Shown: positions 57,151 to 64,000 of the stretch, piece by piece | Numbering within the stretch: the stretch's first letter is position 1 | How the letters are laid out: each line of letters begins with the position of its first letter | From: Anarhynchus alexandrinus | Taxonomy: Eukaryota; Chordata; Aves; Charadriiformes; Charadriidae | Length of the DNA: 64,000 nt | Reading direction: 5' to 3' | NCBI GenBank assembly: GCA_008711295.1 | Contig: VUYV01000010.1 | Coordinates: forward strand, 7,206,589 to 7,270,588 | Notes under the pieces: model-generated | Told to the model about the DNA's origin: nothing | Database searches by the model: none | The model's input: only the letters and a program-made list of their open reading frames with translations | Made by a program: the position numbers and the translations under genes

Positions 57151-58412
57151 GCAGCCTGGGTTTTCTGTTCTGCTGGCTTGCCCTCCCCAGGGGGCTGGGG
57201 GTGGATGAGCGGGCTGGGTTCATCCCTGGGCGGTTGTAGGTGGGGGAAGAGAGTTGGCTTCCGTGGGTAGAGCTGGGCTTGGCACCAGGTAAGTGCAGCA
57301 TAGGTCAGCCCTGCGTGTCCTCTCCTCGGAGGTTTTGCTTAGGACATGGGTCTAGCGATGGTGAGAGGGAGGTGTCATTTTTGGCCCAGGCCCCTGACAG
57401 GATTGTGCCGTAAAAAGATATTGGAGAAAATTCACAGCATGTCTCGATCGGTTACGTGGGTACTTATGGATGTGCATAAAGGTACGGGTGCTTTTTGTTG
57501 GGTCCTTTCTTACAGGATTTCACTAATCTCCATGCAGCCCAGGACAGCAGCGATCCTTCTTTCCCCAGAAAGTCTCTTTCCATGGTTTATCATGGTACGC
57601 AGCTGCTTGTTTTGGTGCGTGCCTCCTGTTGGCGTGTGGGCAGCGAGGTGAGGCTCAGCAGGAGGAGGGGATGTACCAGAGCTGCTGCCGTGTAGCACAT
57701 CAGCTCCCAGCTCTGCTTCCCTGTCCCATGAGGGGGAAACTCACTTTTATATTTGCAGACATTAGTTGGTGGGGCAGAGATGAAGACGTGGCAGCACCTT
57801 AATTCAGACCTGTACTGACCTCTCGCATGAAGAAAAACCGCTGGGGGGGAGTCAGGCCTCTGTTGTATGTACAGGGCAGAGTGTTTCCAAAGCCGTGGCC
57901 CCACGGGCTTTCCATGGGGCTGCATCCCGTATCCCAGGTGTTCTGAGTCTCAGAAAAATAATGGGTTTAATTCCTATCATACGTAGTTCCTGTGATCTTG
58001 CTGGTGTTTCTATAGAGTGCTGCTGCAAGAGGCCAAAGTGTGGCCTGTGAAAACTGAGTGTTAAAACCTTAATAATGGTAACTCACCGGGAACTCCCCAA
58101 AGCCACATGGCCAGGAAAGTATCTGGCTTACACGCAGGCAGCTAGAACCAAGGAACAGTGCAAGTAATTAAGAAAAAAAAACACCTCTCAACTTTGTTTA
58201 AAAATAGTTTTCCAGAGCAGTATTTTGTGCCTCAGACAGAAAATAACAGGCAGCAAAAGTGCAGTCATCTCAAGTAGCATGTTTAAGTTCAGCTTCGGGT
58301 TTTGTTATGTGTGAACAATAACTTGTTTCCCAATTAAAATACTATTTGGCTTAAATAACTGTCACTCGCTTTGCTAGTCGCTGGGCTCTGGAAGACCCGC
58401 AGGCTGCTGGGT
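57151..58412 (-). other. FAXDC2: Convergent intergenic region and FAXDC2 3' UTR
   Basis: This stretch lies between the presumed LARP1 cleavage site and the FAXDC2 stop codon. On the minus strand an ATTAAA (TTTAAT at 57966-57971 on +) is a candidate FAXDC2 poly(A) signal, giving a UTR of about 450 bases. No other gene is seen. Confidence 0.5.
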
Positions 58413-58569
58413 TCACTCTGCCCTCTTGGGTGCCTCGGGGATGCTCTCGGAGAGTGGCGTGAGGCTGAGGAGGACCCTGTGTCTTTCGAAGGCTTTGGTT
58501 TGTCTGAACGCTCTATCCGTTCCATGCAGGTAATCCAGCACTCCCAGGACTCCGTAGCACTGGTTGAAC
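58413..58569 (-). CDS. FAXDC2: FAXDC2 last coding exon
   Basis: Acceptor TTTCCAG; encodes FNQCYGVLGVLDYLHGTD, then QTKAFERHRVLLSLTPLSES and ends PKRAE with TGA at 58413-58415. It contains the conserved LDxLHGTD of the family. It joins in frame with the preceding exon (AA|G gives Lys). The intron between them is 1230 bases. Confidence 0.94.
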
Positions 58570-61500
58570 CTGGAAAGCAAACATCACTAGAAGTTACTGG
58601 GGTTGCCTCGCCCTTCCTATTTCCATCTCCTTTCTGAGCCCTGATAAGTCGTCTGTGTGATTTCTGCCACCGCACCAGTCTCCCTCGCAGCCCTAACGAA
58701 GCCTGGGTGAAACTTCTCCTGCAACTTCCCTCTCTGGTGCCATCGTTACCCAGAAATGGTGGCGCTGAACTATCGGCCGTCTCTCTCCTGGGCGGCTCAG
58801 AGCTGCAGGAGCAGCTGGACGGCCACATCGCCGTGTCTGTGTGCTCCCGAGACCCGCTGTCCTGGGCCACCGAGCTGCCATGTGTCCCACACGGGGACAC
58901 CGGCACAGCCTTCTGCCCAGAGAGCGTCTCGGCTCTGCAGTGATCCATGTCCTGACACGAGCCGAGCTTCGGAGGAAAAGACCGGTAACGAGAAGCGGTA
59001 CTGTGGTTTGGATGTCGCTGGGCATTCGCATGGTGGTAGAACTGCCGCGTTGTCTGTCTCTGCAGGAGGGGCAAACTGTTGGAGGGAGGGCATTTAGTGC
59101 ACGCCTGGGAGATGGGAACACTTCCTCCGCTACTGTGGAATGTATCCCTGAAGCACCCACTGAAACCGCTCTCTGCGGCGTAGGAGGCGGCAGGGAATCT
59201 CTGCCAGGAAGGGTTAATGGTGATTGTTTGGGCAACGTGTTATCTGAGGGAGTGTTACCCATCCCAGTGTATGGGAGAGGGACAGACAGAGGCTCCCTGC
59301 AAATTTATGTCAGCTGTGTGACTTGCCCTCCCTCTGTCTCTGTTCTAGATCACGCGCAGTGCCTGCTCAGCTTCTAGGAAGAGCTTTGCAGAGAGCCGTG
59401 ACTGACCCTGTGCTCGTGCTGGGGGAAGCCCAGGTGATACTGCTGCTTCAGACACTATGTGCTTTCTTTCCTCCCGTGTAATCTTAGGAAACTTGAGACC
59501 CTCAGCCTCCGCTGGGCTGTTTGTGCTTTGGAGAAGGTTTCCGAGTCAGCTGATGGAGGAGGGTAGGTGTCAGCGAGGCGGCTGGCAGTTGCGTGGGCAG
59601 TGGGCTGGAGTCCTCCGAAATCCTGATCTCTGTTGCACTCTCTAAGAACTGACAGCGTTCAGCTGCTGTCGGGGGAACTGTGTAGGCTCCTCTGCTTGTA
59701 CCCGAGTTACACAAACCCACCTGACCCTCAGAAAGGAGCTTTGCCCGTCAGCAGTGCCGGGCTGCGGGCGGGAGGGGAAGGGGAAGCTTTCAGACGTACT
59801 TGAGGTGGTGGAAGTCGTGGAACTCCGGCGACGGTAGGAAGGGCAGGTGATAGCCGCAGTGCGAAATGCTTGTTGTTATGAGAGCAAGGGAGAACCACGC
59901 TGCGATTGAAACAATGTGAGACCCCATGATCATCGGGCCAGTCATGACAGGCAGTGTGTTGGAGAGCTAGAAATGAGAAGCAAACTCTGCTTCATTAATG
60001 GGTCCCCAAGAAGCAGACTCTCCTCTAGGAGCTGAATCGTTTCACCTGGGTGATGCATCACATTAGTTTTGCACAAAGAGCATAAAGGGAAGATCCCTCT
60101 GCAAACGCCTTATGAAAATTACATAATCATCAAAGAAATAATTTACTCTGAGCTAACTGTGTTTTACTCACTGCAGAACACAGTCCTAGCCCGAGCTCCC
60201 TAAGCTTGTAGTAGAAGTTAGATGTGAGATCAAATCGGGGCTGTGAGGCAGTATGGCTCCAGAAAATCACCCTGGAGCCAGAGCTCTGAGTTTCAGCTTC
60301 ACCTTGGAACAGTGCTGAAGGTGCCCTTGGGAAACCTCGCTGTCAAAGGGCACTGGCCTGGGGACACGTGCAGTCAAAGGTAGCCACGTGGTGGTCCCGG
60401 CTGCATCACTTCATTGTGTCCTACCAGTGGCACATGCGCCTGTCACTGCCCAGACCAAGTTTACTGCACCAGTTAGGCTCAGCGGGACTCTTCAATATAC
60501 AGACTGATTCTGCTGCCCAAAGACTATAAACTGCGGAGACTCACAAGGGCTGGTGCTGCAGCCCAGGACTGCTGTTAACTGGAGTTGGTACTGAGAAGCG
60601 GAATCTTCCGAAGGCGGGATGTGTTTGCATGAGAAGTCTCAGCCAGAGCAGCGCTGGGAGACGCTCCTGCAAACACTGATCCCAGCCACCGGCATGGAAA
60701 TCTCGACAGAACTCTGAGTCCGTGCAGTAACCCAGACTGTCCGAGTGCCACATCTCGTGCTGAAAGCACCGTCTGTGCTCCCAGCTCTCTCTGTGCTCAA
60801 GGAAGCACCGTTCAGTCATCTCCTTATCTGTTGGAGGCTCTTAAAGCCAGTGCAGTCCAGTATGAACAGGTATGGCAGCCCTTCCACAGCTAGGCTTCTT
60901 GGCCGTGCAGCTTAGCTTCCTCTTCCTAAGAAGAGTCTCAGGGCGTGTTTGCGTGTCTTCTCTTACCACTTCTCGTCATCCCACGGAAATCACACTCCAT
61001 GCAGGAACGGGAGGGTGACCATGGGAGGATCCACTTACTATGTGTTCTACCGGGTGAGCGTAAATGGAGACCACGCCGACGGGGGCTGTCCATTCGTGGT
61101 GCTTCTTGTGAATGTGCTTATACAGGAGTGGGAGGTGAACAAGCCTAAGCAGAGAAAACAGAGGAGGGAACGTAGAGTAACCTAACACAGAATTTCTGAT
61201 GGGGACTTACTCATGCCTCCTCTTTAAAATGAAGATTTTAGCGCAGCTGGAACAAGAGTGTAGGACTCCTGGCTTCCCTCTATCTCTTTTTCTTTAACAC
61301 AGACCCCTCACTTAATGTATGCGTCCACTGACTGATGTTAAACTTAAGTCCAGACAAATCCCATAAATCAAAGTCCCTGAATGGCTGTTTTTCCCAAACC
61401 TGGGAGTACTTTGGAGTCACTTTATATTTTCACTGTTTTGACTTTACCTACTGGCAACTATTAGAGGCAGAATTTTAGGTTCTGTCGGCCTTTAAGAAAT

Positions 61501-63751
61501 TATTTTTTTTATGGAGTTTTTTGTCTGTATTTGTCCGAAAGGGAAACCTACACAGTTCTGAGAATGCTGTGCTCGCTTCTGTGCAGCCTCGCGGGCTTTT
61601 TTCTTCCGTGCTTTTGGTTTTTCCTTTAACACTGGTGTCAGTGCTTAGGCAGCCTGCTGTGCCAGGAGCCAGGCCCCGCTTCGCAGGTGCCATACAAGTG
61701 AACAGGAGATCGGTCACTGACCTCTGGAGCTTTTTTCTTTCAGGATAGTCAGTCTCGTTCTCCTTTTTTTTTTGAAGAATGATGGGTTACAGCTGTGGTG
61801 TGAAGCTAGCTGCTTTGTTTTTTTCTTATCCTCTAAAATCCTCCAGCTTTGTAATTTTACCCATTTTTGCTTACTAGAGTTACGAGCAGCATTGCAGCTC
61901 CCAAGCCTCATGTTGTAAGGGTGGATTCCAGGACCTGTAAGTCTTCCCATATAAATACAAGATTGGTGGAAGAGGGGGGACAAGGACTATTGCTGTTGCA
62001 GGAGATGGGTACAAGCTTAAAGGTATGGGGGAAAATCCCAAAGTCCTGTTCCTGTACTCACCTGTGTGTATAATAAAAGAGAATTTCCTCTATTAAGGTG
62101 AAGATGCTCAGCTCCACAAGAAACCAGCGGAAGGTGGGTAATTCCTTGCTGAAGGTGTTGCCCCACCATTTCATGATGTGGAACATGGGCACAAGCATGG
62201 GCAAGGAGATAAAGAACTGATTACACAGCGCCACACAGATGGCCTGGCGCAATTTCTTTGTGTCCACCTGCAAAAGAGAAGTGAGGACTTGAGGCTAAAT
62301 CAGAAGCGACGTGGCTTTGAGTTGGGAGGATGAAGAGCTTTGTAAGAGTTGTAAGCTGTTTCTGTGTTAGTTTTGGGATCAACTTCTTAACAAGCAGTCA
62401 AACCAGATCTGATCAGTAGCCTAATTACAAGAACCGCCTTCCTCTCTGCAGCTGATATACAAGACTCAGCTTGATTCTCCTCAAATCCTATCTGGTTGCA
62501 AGAGAAAAGCATGACAGGTTCTCCTCCCCGCTCCTAGCCCGAGAGACCGCAGGAAGCGTTTAGCCAGCAGAAGAGGCAGAGGGAGAAATACTTACAGGAT
62601 CATTCTTGCCCAGCTGAATGCGATAGCGGGTAATGAAAGTTGGCTTTCCTGTTACATCAGCCACCATAAGGATTCCATTGAAGCACCAGAAAGCAAGGGC
62701 AGGCACCAATGCAGCCCCTGTGGCATGAGCAAAGGGCAGAGGTGTGTGAATAAATTGAGAGCTACGGCTAAATCGGGAACAAAATACAGTGGCGTAGTAT
62801 CTAGAGGACCCAGATGTGCCAGATGAGCATCCCCTGCCCTGAGACGCTTTAAAACAGAATATGGGTAAGTTCTGACATCCAGGTAAGACCTAGGGAACGG
62901 GGAGGAGGTTAGAGAAGACAAGTGTCTTATAGGTTGCAACTTGCCACACCTGAGGCTAAGAAAGGGCTTTTCTGGGAGGCTGGGGGATCTCTGTCAGGGG
63001 TTGCTTTTAAATACAAGTAGGATAAGGTTGAGTTGATCCCTGGGACCTTGCGAGGTCCCTAGCAGGAGTGTTCGCCAGCTGTTAACCACAGACAGACCAG
63101 GGTTTTTGTAGGTGCTACAGCAAGAGTAAAATCCACTAATTTTACTGTAATTTTCAGTAGTTAGTTCTACAGAGTCATTCAGCTCTCACAGGAGCAAAGA
63201 GTATGTTTTCACGAGGAAGCCATTTCAGCAGCAACAAAAAGATCAATTTTTTCATCTGTATAGGGGGGTCTAACGATGAACCAGTGCAAAGGCAGCACGG
63301 TCGCGCTACATCAGCTGTGGCTGGCTTTGAAGCCTACGTGTGCTTTTTTCAGTGGGAGCATTAATGAGTTTGGGAAGGCATGTCCGTGTCCTCCTTTTAG
63401 ATGTAATACTTTGGGTGGTTCCTCCTACAGCAGAGAGTTGTTAAAACTTACCAAGGAGGAAGATTGTCCACTCCTCTCCCTCAAACTTGTAGTAGAACTG
63501 TAGCCATGCTGTTTGACAGAAATGGCCTAAGAGGTCCCAGACGTCCTGCGCGTACCTGTGGGAGTAAGTGTTCTTGGTTGCCCATCTTTTCATCACCCAC
63601 TTTTTCCCCTCCCCGCAGAAAAGGTTCTCCTCGAGCCCCTTTGTTCGAACAATCTTACCAAGAAACAGAGTTCGCTAAGGCAGTGAATATGAGCAGACCT
63701 GTGCCAAGGACGTAGGCAGTGATCTTCATGGCATGCCAGAGCTTCTCTTCC
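58413..63751 (-). CDS. FAXDC2: FAXDC2, fatty acid hydroxylase domain-containing protein 2 (7 exons seen)
   Basis: FAXDC2 belongs to the fatty acid hydroxylase / sterol desaturase family, multi-pass membrane enzymes, probably in the ER, that use two irons held by histidine clusters. Seven exons are recognised on the minus strand. Hydrophobic segments occur in the first, third, fourth and sixth. All three histidine boxes are present: HRLVH, HKKHH and HDFHH. About 318 residues are covered (human about 333 from memory), so only a short N-terminus is missing. The first junction is one base out of frame with the expected protein. The exact substrate is not certain; work on mammals links the gene to sterol metabolism and megakaryocyte differentiation. 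It is tail to tail with LARP1, as in mammals. Confidence 0.93.
59800..59966 (-). CDS. FAXDC2: FAXDC2 coding exon (third histidine box)
   Basis: Encodes LSNTLPVMTGPMIMGSH, a hydrophobic segment (SIAAWFSLALITT), then SHCGYHLPFLPSPEFHDFHH. The HxxHH and the HCGYH motif are the expected metal-binding residues. Acceptor TTTCTAG, donor AA|GTACGT, phase 2. Confidence 0.95.
61039..61144 (-). CDS. FAXDC2: FAXDC2 coding exon (first and second histidine boxes)
   Basis: After completing Arg of HR, it encodes LVHLPLLYKHIHKKHHEWTA and ends YAHPVEHI. HRLVH across the junction is an HX3H box and HKKHH is an HX2HH box. Acceptor GCTTAG, donor ATA|GTAAGT, phase 0. Confidence 0.95.
62062..62267 (-). CDS. FAXDC2: FAXDC2 coding exon (membrane segments)
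   Basis: Encodes VDTKKLRQAICVALCNQFF, then a hydrophobic ISLPMLVPMF, KWW, and FLVELSIFTLIEEILFYYTH. Acceptor TTTTGCAG, donor CACAG|GTGAGT, phase 2. The intron to the next exon is 917 bases. Confidence 0.95.
62596..62717 (-). CDS. FAXDC2: FAXDC2 coding exon
   Basis: Encodes GAALVPALAFWCFNGILMVA, then TGKPTFITRYRIQLGKNDP, a well conserved block. Acceptor GCCACAG, donor CCT|GTAAGT, phase 0 at the end. Confidence 0.95.
63452..63555 (-). CDS. FAXDC2: FAXDC2 coding exon, reading frame offset at its start
   Basis: Read as one base plus codons, it gives YAQDVWDLLGHFCQTAWLQF, then KFEGEEWTIFLLG, matching the mammalian protein. It expects two bases from the preceding exon, but that exon supplies none, so the simple junction shifts frame. 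A second acceptor ten bases inside (GCGCAG, start 63545) restores the frame with loss of three residues. Donor CTTG|GTAAGT. Confidence 0.85.
63659..63751 (-). CDS. FAXDC2: FAXDC2 coding exon nearest the N-terminus
   Basis: Encodes EEKLWHAMKITAYVLGTG, then a hydrophobic LLIFTALANSVS, resembling the mammalian N-terminal region after EKLWH. Acceptor GCTCGCAG, donor TTTG|GTAAGA. The exon is exactly 31 codons in this frame, whereas the next exon requires phase 2; one T too many in the TTT before the donor would explain it. Confidence 0.85.
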
Positions 63752-63953
63752 TGCGAGCAAGCAACAAGAGTGTCCATGTGCTGCTGCGTCCTACACTAGC
63801 ATTGTTTGTATTTGAAATGCAAGAGGTAAAGGCAGTCCTATGATGGCCCATTTTGTTTCACAAACCCTCTAAAGAACATAATAACAAAGCTGTTATGTGA
63901 TACTGTGTGTAACTGAGGGGAGGAGTACACACACATCCATCTGCCGTGCTTAC

Positions 63954-63986
63954 AGAGACCTGGAGTGTCACTGACATGGCATTTCC
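63954..63986 (-). CDS. FAXDC2: Possible FAXDC2 first coding exon
   Basis: On the minus strand an acceptor-like ATTCCAG is followed by a short stretch with ATG at 63977-63975, then seven codons and a donor TCT|GTAAGC. Joined in phase 0 to the next exon it would read MSVTLQVSEEKLWH. The mammalian N-terminus is of similar length but I cannot align these residues to it, so the true start may lie beyond the window. Confidence 0.3.
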
Positions 63987-64000
63987 CTGGAATAACCAAA

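Noticed and set aside
1..64000. CRISPR arrays, bacterial operons, rRNA, tRNA or viral insertions
   Set aside because: Nothing of these kinds was seen; the window is ordinary vertebrate genic DNA. Small snoRNAs or miRNAs in introns cannot be excluded by eye.

Overview
The window is vertebrate nuclear DNA, most probably from a bird. It carries a complete La-related protein 1 gene (LARP1, + strand) and, tail to tail with it, most or all of FAXDC2 (fatty acid hydroxylase domain containing 2, - strand). These two genes are neighbours in the same convergent arrangement in mammals. An avian source is inferred from compact introns downstream of exon 2, few recognisable interspersed repeats and a GC-rich first exon; it was not tested against a database.

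Layout. 1-8297: non-coding upstream flank in which I recognise no gene. 8298-9640: CpG-rich LARP1 promoter and first exon, with a short tandem repeat, a perfect 111-base inverted repeat ending at a single N, the start codon at 8723 and a 131-base gap. 9078-39036: a 30 kb first intron with no recognised gene, but with a CpG-rich patch near 16.3-16.6 kb and a convincing 27-base microexon candidate at 25195-25221. 39037-51422: LARP1 coding exons 2-19, all with GT/AG borders and compatible phases, giving about 1045 residues. 51423 to about 57150: a long LARP1 3' UTR with A-rich tracts and an 879-base gap inside a poly-T run, ending at AATAAA. 58413-63751: seven FAXDC2 coding exons on the minus strand, with a possible first coding exon at 63954-63986.

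Function. LARP1 is a cytoplasmic RNA-binding protein acting under mTORC1 in translation and stability of 5'TOP mRNAs. The La motif and the C-terminal DM15 cap-binding repeats are both intact here. FAXDC2 is a predicted membrane di-iron hydroxylase of the sterol desaturase type, with its three histidine boxes intact. Nothing suggests the two genes cooperate; they share only a convergent 3' region.

Most noteworthy: the LARP1 microexon candidate, a 112-base cassette-exon candidate that would replace the LARP1 C-terminus, a one-base reading-frame problem at the first FAXDC2 exon junction in the window, and the perfect hairpin beside an assembly N at the LARP1 promoter.
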